64,000 bases of DNA from RHKX01 sp963820055 (lineage in GTDB: Bacteria > Actinomycetota > Thermoleophilia > Solirubrobacterales > 70-9): the NCBI GenBank assembly GCA_963820055.1, contig CAWFYJ010000001.1, forward strand, positions 1-64,000, in the 5' to 3' direction. Both the position numbers and the translations under genes were made by a program. Position 1 is the stretch's first letter, and each line of letters opens with the position of its first letter. Under the pieces are notes generated by a model, which saw only the letters and a program-made list of their open reading frames with translations, was not told the DNA's origin and did no database searches. Positions 55,369 to 64,000 of this stretch are shown here, piece after piece.

Positions 55369-56773
55369 GTGACCGTAAGCATCGTCTGGTTCCGACGCGA
55401 CCTGCGGCTCGCCGACAACCCCGCGCTCGCCGCGGCGGCGTCCGCCGACCACGTCGTCCCCGTCTTCTGCTTCGAGGACGGGCTGACCGGTGGCCGCCAC
55501 CGATCCCCGAACCGCAACGCCTACCTGCTGGCCTCGCTGCGCGAGCTCGGTGAGGGCCTGCGCGCCGCGGGGGCGCCGCTGCACTTCCGCCACGGCGACC
55601 CGGCGAAGGAGCTGACCGCGCTGGCCGCCGAGTGCGGCGCCGGGCAGGTTCACGTCAATCGCGACCACACCGCCCACGCCCGCAGCCGCGACCGCCGGGT
55701 CGCAGCCGCGCTCGAGGAGTCCGGGTCGGAGCTCGTCGGCCACACCGGCATCACCTGCGCCGAGCCGGCCACGATCGTCACCGGCGAGGGGCGCCCGTTC
55801 CGCGTCTTCACGCCGTTCTCGCGGGCGTGGCTGAGGGCGCCGCGCCGCGAGCCGGCGCCACGGCCGCGGAAGCTGAGCGCACCGCCCGACATCGCCGTCG
55901 GCCGGCCCCCGCCCGAGGACGACCTCGGCATCGACGCCACGGCGAAACGGATCGCCGACGCCGCCGGGCCCGGTGAGGGACACGGCCGCGAGCTGATGAC
56001 CCGCGCGGTGGAGCGGGCCGGCTCCTACGCCGACATCCGCAACCTCCCCGGGCTCGACGAGACGACCCGGCTCTCGCCACCGCTCCACTTCGGGACCGTC
56101 TCGCCCTTCGAACTCGAGCAGGAGCTCGCCCACAAGCGCAGCGAGGGCGCCGAAGGCACTCCGCCGCCAGCTCGCCTGGCGGGACTTCTGGCTCAGCGTC
56201 ATCCGCAGCTTCCCCACCAACCGCACGGAGGAGTTCGACGAGCGATTCCGGGGGATGGAGTGGAACGACGACCGCGAGTCCCTCGACGCCTGGAAGCGCG
56301 GCGAGACCGGCGTCCCCTGGATCGACGCCGGCATGCGCCAGCTGCTCGCCGAGGGCTGGATGCACAACCGGGTGCGGATGGCCGTCGCCTCCTACCTGAC
56401 CAAGAACCTGCTGATCGACTGGCGGGAGGGCGAGTCGCACTTCATGCATCACCTCCTCGACGGCGACGAGTCCCAGAACAACGGCAACTGGCAATGGGCG
56501 GCTTCGGTCGGCGCCGATCCGCAGCCCTACTTCCGGGTCTTCAACCCCGTCCGCCAGCAGGCTCGGTTCGATCCAGACGGCACTTACGTGCGACGGTGGG
56601 TGCCCGAGGTCCGCGAGCTTCCCGACGAGCATCTCGCCGAGCCCTGGGAGGCTCCCGAGGAGGTTCAGAAAGCGGCCGGATGCGTCGTCGGAAGCGACTA
56701 TCCGGAGCCGCTCGTCGACCTCAAGGAGTCCCGCGCCGAGGCGATCTCGCGGTTTCGCGACCAGGCCGGATGA
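55369..56773 (+). CDS. phr: Deoxyribodipyrimidine photolyase / cryptochrome, one frameshift
   Basis: About 467 residues, GTG start. N-terminal VSIVWFRRDLRLADNPALAA (antenna domain), VVPVFCFEDGL; FAD domain with ETTRLSPPLHFGTVSPFELE, QLAWRDFWLSVIRSF, GVPWIDAGMRQLLAEGWMHN, RVRMAVASYLTKNLLIDWR and NGNWQWAASVGADPQPYFRV. These are the class I CPD photolyase blocks with the conserved Trp electron-transfer region. An extra G near 56162 shifts frame; the expected reading is AEALRRQLAWRDF. Repairs UV dimers using blue light. Confidence 0.9.
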
Positions 56774-56853
56774 GTGCCTCGCCGCCGGGACCCCAAGGTG
56801 CATACACTCACTGGTCGCGCTGTGATTAATGCCCTGACATCGCACTGACACCG

Positions 56854-59800
56854 GTGGCCGCGACCGAGACCGTTCAGATCGAGATGCCCGCAATGGGCGA
56901 GTCGGTGACCGAGGGCACGGTTCTCGACTGGCACAAGCAGGAGGGCGACCACGTCGAGGAGGGTGAGACCCTCGTCGAGGTCTCGACCGACAAGGTCGAC
57001 GCCGAGGTCCCCTCCCCCGCGACGGGCACGCTCACGAAGATCCTCAAGGGTCCCGACGACGTCGTGAAGATCGGCGAGGCGCTGGCCGAGCTCGAGCCCG
57101 GCGGCTCCGGTGAGTCGGGCGGCAACGGCGCCGCGCCGAGCATGGCGGCGGCCGCGGGCGAAGGTGATGCCGACATCGGCGAGGACACCTCAGCCCAACA
57201 GCTTCAGGCCGAGTACCAGGACGAGGGTGAGGAGGGTGAAGACGCCGCGGGTGGCGAAGGCGACGCCGCCGACGCTCCGGCCGGCGAGCCGCTCGACCTC
57301 GTGATGCCCGAGATGGGCGAGTCGGTCACCGAGGGCGTCGTCCTCGAGTGGCACAAGCAGGCGGGCGACGAGGTCGCCGAGGGCGACACGATCGTCGAGG
57401 TCTCGACCGACAAGGTCGACGCCGAGGTCCCCTCCCCCGTCTCCGGCACCGTCCTCGAGACGCTCGTCGAGCCCGACGACGTCGTCAAGGTCGGCCAGCC
57501 GCTCGCCCGCCTCCAGGCGGGAGCGGGCGGCGGAGGCTCCACATCTTCGGCTCCCGAGACCACTTCGGCACCAGCGCCGGCGGCCGGCAACGGCGCCGCC
57601 GCGAGCGACGCCAAGGCCTCCCCCGTCGCCAGGCGGATCGCCGCCGCCGAGGGAGTCGACCTCTCCGGCGTTGCCGGCTCCGGCTCCGGCGGGCGGATCA
57701 TGAAGGCCGACGTCGTCGCCGCCAAGGAAGGCGGCAACGGAGCCGCTCCGGCGAAGGCCGCGGGCGAAGCGAAGGTCCTGCGCGGTCCTGCCGGGATGCT
57801 CGCCAAGGCGATGGAGGAGAGCCGCTCGATCCCGACCGCGACCTCGTTCAGGACGCTCGCCGTCGACACTCTCGACGCCAAGCGGAAGGCCCTCAACGGC
57901 GCCCTCGCCGAGCGCGGCCTGAAGGTTTCGTTCACCCACCTGATCGCCTGGGCGATCGTCGAGGCCGGTAAGGAATGGCGGGCGATGTCGCGCAGCTTCG
58001 AGGAGCGCGACGGCAAGCCGAACGTGATCGATCACGGCGCGATCAACCTCGGGATCGCGGTCGACGTCGAGAAGAAGGACGGCTCGCGGAGCCTGATGGT
58101 GCCGTGCATCCCGGCGGCCGACGGGGCCGATTTCAAGGCCTTCCACGCCAAGTACGAGGAGCTGATCCGCAAGACGCGCGAGAACTCGCTGACCGCCGAC
58201 GACTTCATCGGGACGAACATCACGCTGACGAACCCGGGCGGGCTCGGCACGGTGGCCTCGGTCCCGCGCCTGATGAGCGGCCAGGGAACGATCGTTGCGA
58301 CCGGCTCGATCGCCTACCCGCCCGAGTGGTCCCACTCCCCGCCCGAGCGACTCAAGACGCTCGGCGTCTCGAAGGTGATGACGATGACGTCCACCTACGA
58401 CCACCGGATCATCCAGGGAGCCGAGTCGGGCTCGTTCCTGCGGTCGATCGATCAGCTGCTGAGCGGCGAGAACGAGTTCTACGAGGGCGTCGCCCAGTCG
58501 CTCGGCGTCGACGCCGCCGTGGTGACGAAGGCCCATGCTGCGTCCGCCTCGGCGCCGCCGCTCGCCGCCGGCTCGGCGACGGCCGCCCCGCCGAGCGCCG
58601 TCCACACGACGCCCAACGAGGAACTGATGCAGGCCGTCCAGGCGGCCACGTCGCTGCTCAAGGCCTACCGGACCCATGGGCACCTCTCGGCCACGCTCAA
58701 CCCGCTCGGTGGCGACGGCAAGGGCGACCCGGCGCTCGAGCCCGAGAACCTGAACCTGACGCCCGAGCTGATGAGCCAGATCCCGGCGTCGATCCTCCGG
58801 ATCGGCGTCCCCGGCGAGACGCTCCTCGACGCGCTGCCGCGGATGCGCGACGCCTACTGCGGGACGATCGGCTACCAGATCGAGCACCTCTCCTCGCACC
58901 AGCAGCGCGTCTGGCTGCGCGAGATGATCGAGACCGGCGCCCACCGCAAGCCGCTCGACAAGGAGGAGAAGCGCGGCCTCCTGACACCGGCTCATCGAGG
59001 TCTTCCAGTTCGAGCGCTTCCTCCAGAAGGCCTACCTGGGTCAGAAGATGTTCTCGATCGAGGGCCTCGACTCGACGGTCCCGATGATCGACGAGCTGGC
59101 GACGATCGCCCGCAAGGACGGCGGCGAGCAGGTCGTCATCGGCATGGCCCACCGCGGCCGCCTCTCGGTCCTCGCCCACAACCTCGGCCGCTCGATCGAG
59201 TCGATCATGGCCGAGTTCGAGGGCGCCAAGGCGCTCGACGCCGTCAAGCGCACCGACGCGCTCCGCCACGGCGGCACCGGCGACGTCAAGTACCACCACG
59301 GCGCCGAGGGCCTGTTCGAGTCGACCGAGGGCGATGTGCGGATGCGCCTCTACCCGAACCCCTCCCACCTCGAGTTCGTCGACCCGGTCGTCACCGGCGG
59401 CGCCCGCGCGGCGCAGACCGAGCACGCCGGCCCGCAGATGCACCACGACACCAAGGTCGCCGTGCCGCTGCTGCTCCACGGCGATGCCGCCTTCCCGGGC
59501 CAGGGCGTGGTCGCGGAGACGCTCAACCTGCAGTCGCTCGACGGCTACGCCACCGGCGGCACGATCCACATCATTCAGGACAACCAGGTGGGCTTCACGA
59601 CCGACCCCCGGGACGGCCGCTCGACCCCGTACGCCGCCGACATGGCGAAGGGCTTCAACGTTCCGATCATCCACGTCAACGCCGACGACGTCGAGAACTG
59701 CATCGCCGCGATCCGGCTGGCGATGGCCTACCGCGAGAAGTTCGGTCGCGACGTCGTCATCGATCTGATCGGCTACCGCCGCTACGGCCACAACGAGACC

Positions 59801-61222
59801 GACGAGCCGGCGTACACACAGCCCGAGCAGGCCGCGAAGATCAAGAAGCACCAGCCGATCAGCGAGCTCTACGCCAAGCGGCTCGTCGACGAGGGCGTCG
59901 TCACCGTCGAAGAGGTCGCAAAGGACGGCGAGGAGCGGCGCGAGGAGTTCAGCGGCATCCTCAAGTCGCTGCGGGCCAAGATCGAGGCCGGCGAGTTCGA
60001 GGATCCGACGATCACGGGCGGCACCGGCGAGCTCGACCGCACGAAGAGCCCCGAAGTCGAGACGAAGGTCTCCGAGAAGCGGATCCGGACGCTCAACGAG
60101 GAGCTCGTCAAGTTCCCGGAGAGCTTCACCGTCCACCGCAAGCTCCGCAAGCCGCTCGAGCGGCGCCTCGAGATCCTCGAGGACGGGCCGATCGAGTTCG
60201 CGCACGCCGAGGCCCTCGCCTTCGCCTCGCTGCTTACCGAAGGCACGCACATCCGGATGACCGGCCAGGACACGCGCCGCGGCACCTTCTCCAACCGCCA
60301 CCTCGTCCTCCACGACGAGAAGACCGGCCTCACCTACGCGCCGATCCAGAACCTCTCCGGTGCGCTGGCGCCCTTCGAGATCCACAACAGCCCGCTCTCG
60401 GAGAACGCGGCGCTCGGTTTCGAGTACGGCTACGCGGCCGCCTCGCCGGAGAGCCTGATCCTCTGGGAGGCGCAGTTCGGCGACTTCGACAACTCCGCCC
60501 AGGTGATCATCGACCAGTTCATCGCCGCCGGCGAGTCCAAGTGGGGACAGACGACCCGCCTGACCCTCCTGCTCCCCCACGGCTACGAGGGCGCCGGCCC
60601 CGAACACTCGAGCGCCCGGATCGAGCGCTTCCTGCAGCTCGGAGCCGAGGGCAACATGCGGCTCGCCAACCCGACGACCGCCGCCCAGTACTTCCACCTC
60701 CTCCGCCGCCAGGCCCGGATCAAGAAGGCGCGGCCGATGGTCGTCTTCACGCCGAAGGGCCTACTCCGCCTCGGCGACGCGGCCTCGAAGCTCAGCGACC
60801 TCACCGAGGGCACCTTCAAGTACGTCATCGACGACGCCAACGCCGCCCAGCGCCGCGAGGAGATCAAGCGCCTCGTCCTCTGCTCCGGCCGCGTCTACCA
60901 CGACCTCGAGGGCCACGACCGGCGCGCCGACGCCACCTCCGTCGCCATCGCCCGCACCGAGCTCATCTACCCCTTCCCGAAGAGCTACGTCGCCGAGCTC
61001 GTCGCCGGCTACCCGAACCTCGAGGAGATCGTCTGGGTCCAGGAGGAGCCGGCCAACATGGGCTGCTGGCCGTCGATGCGCTGGCGCATCCCCGACGCGA
61101 TCGAGAAGGACATCCCGATCCGCTACATCGGGCGCCCCGAGCGGGCCAGCCCCAGCGAGGGCTACCCGGCGGCCCACCGCACCGAGCAGGAGCGGATCGT
61201 CCTCACGGCCCTGACCACCTAG
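56854..61222 (+). CDS. kgd: E2-E1 fusion 2-oxoglutarate dehydrogenase (Kgd-type with two lipoyl domains), one frameshift
   Basis: About 1455 residues, GTG start. Order: lipoyl domain 1 (about 5-80, lysine K47), lipoyl domain 2 (147-222, K187), both with VEVSTDKVDAEVPSP; E3-binding domain (255-290, ASPVARRIAAAEGVDLSG); E2 catalytic domain (310-545) with the His of STYDHRIIQGAESGSFLRS; then the thiamine-diphosphate E1 (from about 600) with GYQIEHLSSHQQRVWLREMI, GMAHRGRLSVLAHNLGR, HGDAAFPGQGVVAETLNLQS and DNQVGFTTDPRDGRSTPYAA. It oxidises 2-oxoglutarate to succinyl-CoA together with an E3. Mycobacterial Kgd lacks the lipoyl and E3-binding parts. An extra base near 58987 breaks the frame before RLIEVFQFERFLQKAYLGQK. 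Confidence 0.9.
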
Positions 61223-61244
61223 TTCGGGTTCACCCGCCGACCGG

Positions 61245-61273
61245 CCAAAGCGGACGCGAAGCGGAGCATTTGG
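61245..61273 (+). repeat. Third copy of the GGACGCGAAGCGGAG hairpin
   Basis: CCAAA (61245-61249) and TTTGG (61269-61273) close a 19-base loop that contains the same 15-base core as the tandem units at 49416-49571. It starts 23 bases after the kgd stop, and the bases before it (TTCACCCGCCGACCGG) resemble those before the second unit. Repeat-family member; function unknown. Confidence 0.5.
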
Positions 61274-61292
61274 ACGGGGTCACCTACGTGCA

Positions 61293-61322
61293 AAGGGCGC
61301 CGGACCGAGGCCCGGCGCCCTT
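61293..61322. terminator. Bidirectional hairpin terminator
   Basis: Perfect 11-bp stem AAGGGCGCCGG / CCGGCGCCCTT with an 8-base loop, followed by TTC on the plus strand and AAA/TTT-type bases on the other side. It lies between the kgd stop and the stop of the convergent small zinc-ribbon gene, so it likely ends both transcripts. Best terminator in the window. Confidence 0.7.
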
Positions 61323-61353
61323 CACGGCACCCACGGGAGAGAGGAGTCTGGGT

Positions 61354-61557
61354 TCAGCCCGGGACCGTTGCCCTGCCGATCAACGCGGCGGGAACGGCGC
61401 CGCAGACCGTGCAGGGATCCTTGGCGCAGGTCTGACTGCGCCCGGTCCCGCAATCGGGACACGAGATGCGCGACGCGACCCCTGTAAAAGCGCGCCTCGC
61501 TTCGCGAGCCCGGGAGATGGCCCGTTCTCCGATCCTCGAATTGGAGGAACTCTGCAT
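61354..61557 (-). CDS. Small zinc-ribbon protein (candidate)
   Basis: 67 residues from ATG at 61557. N-terminal half basic and Ser/Arg-rich (MQSSSNSRIGERAISRAREA); C-terminal half has CPDCGTGRSQTCAKDPCTVC with four to five Cys spaced as a zinc ribbon. The strict Cys spacing supports a real gene; the N-terminal half is less convincing and a shorter start is possible. The terminator 32 bases past its stop fits. Function unknown. Confidence 0.5.
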   Translation of the reverse strand: MQSSSNSRIGERAISRAREARRAFTGVASRISCPDCGTGRSQTCAKDPCTVCGAVPAALIGRATVPG

Positions 61558-61665
61558 GGGTTGCAGTCTGCCGCCCTGCGAGCGGCGCTCACATGTACCG
61601 CTGTCCAGGATTGGTGGCGGGCTCTTGTGCCGGGCGTATGGGTCGGTTGATCTAGCCTCCCCGCG

Positions 61666-62010
61666 GTGAGCGATCCGACCACCGAGGGCGAGCGCGAGTT
61701 CCGGCCCCGCGCGCCCGGCCCCCTCTGGATCTGGGTCAAGCGCGCATCGTTCGTCGAACTGGCGATCTTCATCGGGCTGCTGATCGTCTGGATCGTGCCC
61801 GGCCTCGAGGGCCCGACGTTCGTGTTCGGCACGGCCCACGGGATCGGCTACGTCGCCCTCTGCCTGCTGCTCTGGGTGGCGATCCTCCGTCGCGAGGCCC
61901 CGTTCTGGCTCTTCGCCGCGACCCTGACCCCCGTCGGGCCCGTCGGCAGCGTCATCGGCATCGAGTACATCGAGCGGCGCGACGGCGGCGCCGAGGTCGC
62001 GACTGATTAG
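61666..62010 (+). CDS. DUF3817-type small membrane protein
   Basis: 114 residues, GTG start. An unstructured N-terminus (MSDPTTEGEREFRPRAPGPL) precedes three hydrophobic helices: FVELAIFIGLLIVWIVPGLE, HGIGYVALCLLLWVAILRRE and FWLFAATLTPVGPVGSVIGI. The VFGTAHGIGYVALCL segment is the conserved part of DUF3817. Integral membrane protein of unknown role, common in actinobacteria. The SRPBCC gene follows 9 bases on. Confidence 0.8.
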   Translation: MSDPTTEGEREFRPRAPGPLWIWVKRASFVELAIFIGLLIVWIVPGLEGPTFVFGTAHGIGYVALCLLLWVAILRREAPFWLFAATLTPVGPVGSVIGIEYIERRDGGAEVATD

Positions 62011-62019
62011 ATTCGCGCC

Positions 62020-62445
62020 ATGCAGCGCCTCATCTTCGACCAGGACTATGCCCTTCCGCCCGAGCGGGTCTTCGATTACTTCGCCGAGCACGAGAACCTC
62101 GCCGCCGTCTTCGGAGCCAAGGTGACCCGGCTCAAGAACGGGACCGACGGCCACCGCAACGGCGTCGGCTCGGCCCGGGAGCTCAAGGTCGGCCCCACGC
62201 CGCCGTTCGAGGAGACCGTCACCGAGTACGTCCCGAACGAGCTGATCGCCTACGAGATCACCAAGGGCTCCCCGCTGAAGGGCCACCACGGCGAGATGCG
62301 CTTCACGCAGGAGGGCGACAAGACGCACCTCCACTACGAGATCTCCTTCGCCTCCAAGATCCCCGGCGTCGACTTCATCGTCGCTCAGGGCCTGAAGAAG
62401 AACGTCGGCAAGGGCCTGGCGGCCGCCGAGTCCAAGATCGGCTGA
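62020..62445 (+). CDS. SRPBCC (START/Bet v 1-like) protein
   Basis: 141 residues. MQRLIFDQDYALPPERVFDY, FAEHENLAAVFGAKVTRL, FEETVTEYVPNELIAYEIT and HGEMRFTQEGDKTHLHYEIS match the polyketide-cyclase/SRPBCC fold: a helix-grip pocket that binds a hydrophobic ligand. No membrane segment. Likely co-transcribed with the DUF3817 gene. Ligand unknown; these families carry lipids, quinones or polyketides. Confidence 0.82.
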   Translation: MQRLIFDQDYALPPERVFDYFAEHENLAAVFGAKVTRLKNGTDGHRNGVGSARELKVGPTPPFEETVTEYVPNELIAYEITKGSPLKGHHGEMRFTQEGDKTHLHYEISFASKIPGVDFIVAQGLKKNVGKGLAAAESKIG

Positions 62446-62918
62446 CGCGCCGGGTCGCTGAGCTGAGTTCCACGAGGCCGGGGGCGCCGGGAGCGGACCC
62501 GCCGGGGCAACTCGCTTCGCTCGTGCTCGAGTCCCGTCGGGACCGCTCCCGACGCCCCCCTCACCGCCTCAGCCCGGCCCGACCGACACAGCCCGTAGCG
62601 GGCTCAGCCCTGCTGTTTTGGCGAGGCTGCGAGCCCGCGAATCAAGGAGGAGGCCGGCGACGCGGCCGTATGGGCCGCGAGCCGGCCGGCGACGCCGAGT
62701 CGCGGCCTCGCAGGCCGCCAAAAAGAGATGGGCTGGGGTTTGGACCGCGGGAGGCAGGGGGTCCGCGCGGCCCGCACCCCAGCCCGCGCGTCGGTAGCCA
62801 GGGAGGGATGCCGACGCGATCGCCCCCGGAGGCGGGACTAACCGGGGACGAGCTTTATGAAACCTGCACTTCCATTCTGCTACATCGGAGCCGGAGGTGC
62901 AATGCCGCTGACCCAGGG
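62446..62918. other. Long intergenic region with strong secondary structure
   Basis: 473 bases with no convincing gene in any frame (ORFs crossing it have poor composition). The middle holds the nested structure described at 62616-62723. Downstream, GGGCTGGGGT (62729-62738) and ACCCCAGCCC (62775-62784) form a second, perfect 10-bp stem. The left part 62446-62600 is GC-rich with short repeats. Either a structured RNA or untranslated regions of the flanking genes. Confidence 0.55.
62616..62723. ncRNA. Candidate structured RNA, long hairpin with central bubble
   Basis: An outer stem pairs 62616-62633 with 62707-62723 (TTTTGGCG / CGCCAAAA and TGCGAG / CTCGCA, one unpaired base), continued by CCGCGA (62635-62640) with TCGCGG (62700-62705). 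An internal bubble of 13 and 14 bases follows, then CCGGC/GCCGG and GCGGCC/GGCCGC make a terminal hairpin (62654-62685). About 35 paired positions over 108 bases. The strand is undecided, since pairing works on both. No known RNA family is recognised. Confidence 0.35.
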
Positions 62919-64000
62919 TCAGCGCAACTCGCGCAGAACCCGATGCAGGATGCCGCCGTTCAGAAAGTACTTTCGCTCGTTGGCGGTGTCGAGGCGGACG
63001 TCCGCGGTGAACGCCACCGGGTCGCCGTCGTCGCGCTCGGCGGTCACTTCGACCTCCGTGGCGGTCTCCGGATCGAGCTCGGCGATGCTGAATCGCTCCT
63101 CTCCGGTCAGGCCGAGGGATTCGATGCTCTCGCCGGCCGGGAACTGCAGCGGCAGCACTCCCATGCCGATCAGGTTCGAGCGATGGATCCGCTCGTAGCT
63201 CTCGGCGATGACAGCGCGGACGCCGAGCAAAAGCGTCCCCTTCGCCGCCCAGTCGCGCGATGAGCCCGACCCGTATTCCTTGCCGGCGAGGACGACGAGC
63301 GGCGTTCCCTCCTCGGCGTACTTCATCGCCGCGTCGTAGATCGGCATCTCCTCCCCGTCCGGGATGTACCGCGTCCACCCGCCCTCGCGGTCGACGAGCT
63401 GGTTGCGGAGGCGGACGTTCGCGAACGTGCCGCGCATCATCACCTCGTGATTGCCGCGACGCGAGCCGTAGGAGTTGAAGTCGCGGACCTCGACACCCTG
63501 CTCCATCAGCCAGCGGCCGGCGGGGCTGTCCTTCTTGATCGCGCCGGCCGGGGAGATGTGGTCGGTCGTAATCGAATCGCCGAGCTTGGCGAGGACGCGC
63601 GCGTTCTCGATCGGGTCCGCCTTGCCCGCGGGCTCCGGGTCCATCCCCTCGAAGAACGGCGGCCGGCGCACATAGGTCGAGTCGGGCCAGGTGTAGCGAT
63701 CGTCCTCGGGCACCTTGATCGCCTGCCAGCGCTCGTCGCCCTCGAAGACGTTCGCGTAGTTCTTCTCGAACATGTCTGCCCGGACGGCGTCGGCGACCGT
63801 GTCGGCGATCTCCTTCGCGCTCGGCCAGACGTCGCGCAGGTAGACGGGCTCGCCGTCCTCACCGGTGCCGAGCGGCTCGCTCTCGAAGTCGAAGTCCATC
63901 CTGCCGACGAGCGCGTAGGCGACGCAGAGCGGCGGCGATGCCAGGTAGTTGGCCTTGACGTCCTGGTTGATCCGGCCCTCGAAGTTGCGGTTGCCGGAGA
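62919..64000 (-). CDS. acn: Aconitate hydratase, C-terminal part, cut by window end
   Basis: About 360 C-terminal residues. SGNRNFEGRINQDVKANYLA with LASPPLCVAYA at the start belongs to the [4Fe-4S] domain, followed by ILAKLGDSITTDHISPAGAI-like (VLAKLGDSITTDHISPAGAI) sequence, MRGTFANVRLRNQLVDREGG, LVVLAGKEYGSGSSRDWAAK and YERIHRSNLIGMGVLPLQF of the swivelling domain. These are AcnA/IRP-type blocks. It interconverts citrate and isocitrate. Stop at 62919-62921; the first two thirds lie beyond 64000. Intact frame throughout. Confidence 0.96.
   Translation of the reverse strand, partial: SGNRNFEGRINQDVKANYLASPPLCVAYALVGRMDFDFESEPLGTGEDGEPVYLRDVWPSAKEIADTVADAVRADMFEKNYANVFEGDERWQAIKVPEDDRYTWPDSTYVRRPPFFEGMDPEPAGKADPIENARVLAKLGDSITTDHISPAGAIKKDSPAGRWLMEQGVEVRDFNSYGSRRGNHEVMMRGTFANVRLRNQLVDREGGWTRYIPDGEEMPIYDAAMKYAEEGTPLVVLAGKEYGSGSSRDWAAKGTLLLGVRAVIAESYERIHRSNLIGMGVLPLQFPAGESIESLGLTGEERFSIAELDPETATEVEVTAERDDGDPVAFTADVRLDTANERKYFLNGGILHRVLRELR

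Noticed and set aside
52952..55372. 806-residue plus-strand ORF opposite the acyl-CoA reductase
   Set aside because: Antisense shadow of an intact two-domain SDR gene.
58980..58995. Programmed frameshift or natural split between E2 and E1
   Set aside because: No slippery heptamer or following pseudoknot is obvious, and removing one base restores a family-conserved stretch exactly.
62616..62723. 6S RNA
   Set aside because: The bubble architecture is similar, but the element is too short and lacks any conserved sequence I could match; left as an unnamed candidate.

Overview
The window is about 64 kb of very GC-rich chromosomal DNA from an actinobacterium. Third codon positions are almost all G or C, GTG and TTG starts are frequent, and many products (F420-dependent luciferase-like oxidoreductase, several acyl-CoA dehydrogenases, a Kgd-type 2-oxoglutarate dehydrogenase, DUF559/AbiEi-like proteins, secreted beta-helix proteins) are typical of high-GC Actinomycetota. 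The overall style best fits Thermoleophilia/Solirubrobacterales, but that placement is inference from gene content only. I saw no rRNA, tRNA, CRISPR array, insertion sequence or prophage.

Layout. (1) 1-15.3 kb: cell-surface polysaccharide genes (glycosyltransferases, two methyltransferases, an acyltransferase-3, multi-pass membrane proteins, an epimerase), an acyl-CoA carboxylase beta subunit, an ornithine cyclodeaminase-like gene, a dodecin and a DUF559 protein. Almost every gene here is broken by 1-2 base indels while the protein similarity continues in the next frame, and 8.5-9.3 kb carries abnormal poly-C tracts; the consensus is probably poor here. (2) 15.3-26 kb: a sulfur block, with sulfite reductase, APS/PAPS reductase, ATP sulfurylase, APS kinase and an alkylsulfatase in one run, followed nearby by a cysteine-free Rrf2 regulator, a TauE/SafE sulfite exporter and a PHP phosphoesterase. 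Three short promoter-region sequences in this block resemble each other and may be one operator. (3) 26-32.6 kb: an ACAD11-type acyl-CoA dehydrogenase, two tandem secreted beta-helix proteins, a second DUF559 protein, and a divergent kinase-like (APH) / HAD pair. ACAD, APH and HAD are the three modules fused in animal ACAD10. (4) 32.6-44.3 kb: PhoD-like phosphatase, membrane protein, DEAD-box helicase with a DbpA-type tail, quinone oxidoreductase, ASPIC/UnbV protein, PfkB kinase, citrate synthase and small conserved proteins. (5) 44.3-56.8 kb: lipid genes, including a two-subunit acyl-CoA dehydrogenase pair, an alkylglycerone-phosphate synthase-like FAD enzyme, a two-domain fatty acyl-CoA reductase and a GMC oxidoreductase, plus a hydrolase, an epimerase and a photolyase. 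(6) 56.8-64 kb: a giant E2-E1 fusion 2-oxoglutarate dehydrogenase with two lipoyl domains of its own, small proteins, a strongly folded intergenic segment and the 3' part of aconitase.

Working together: citrate synthase, aconitase and the E2-E1 fusion cover TCA-cycle steps. The sulfur block would take sulfate (including sulfate freed from alkyl sulfates) to sulfide, with export of excess sulfite. The acyl-CoA reductase makes fatty alcohol, which is the substrate of an alkylglycerone-phosphate synthase, so ether lipid synthesis is a plausible joint output. From 15.3 kb onward frame breaks are few and nearly all are single-base insertions, so those genes are best treated as intact genes with sequence errors.
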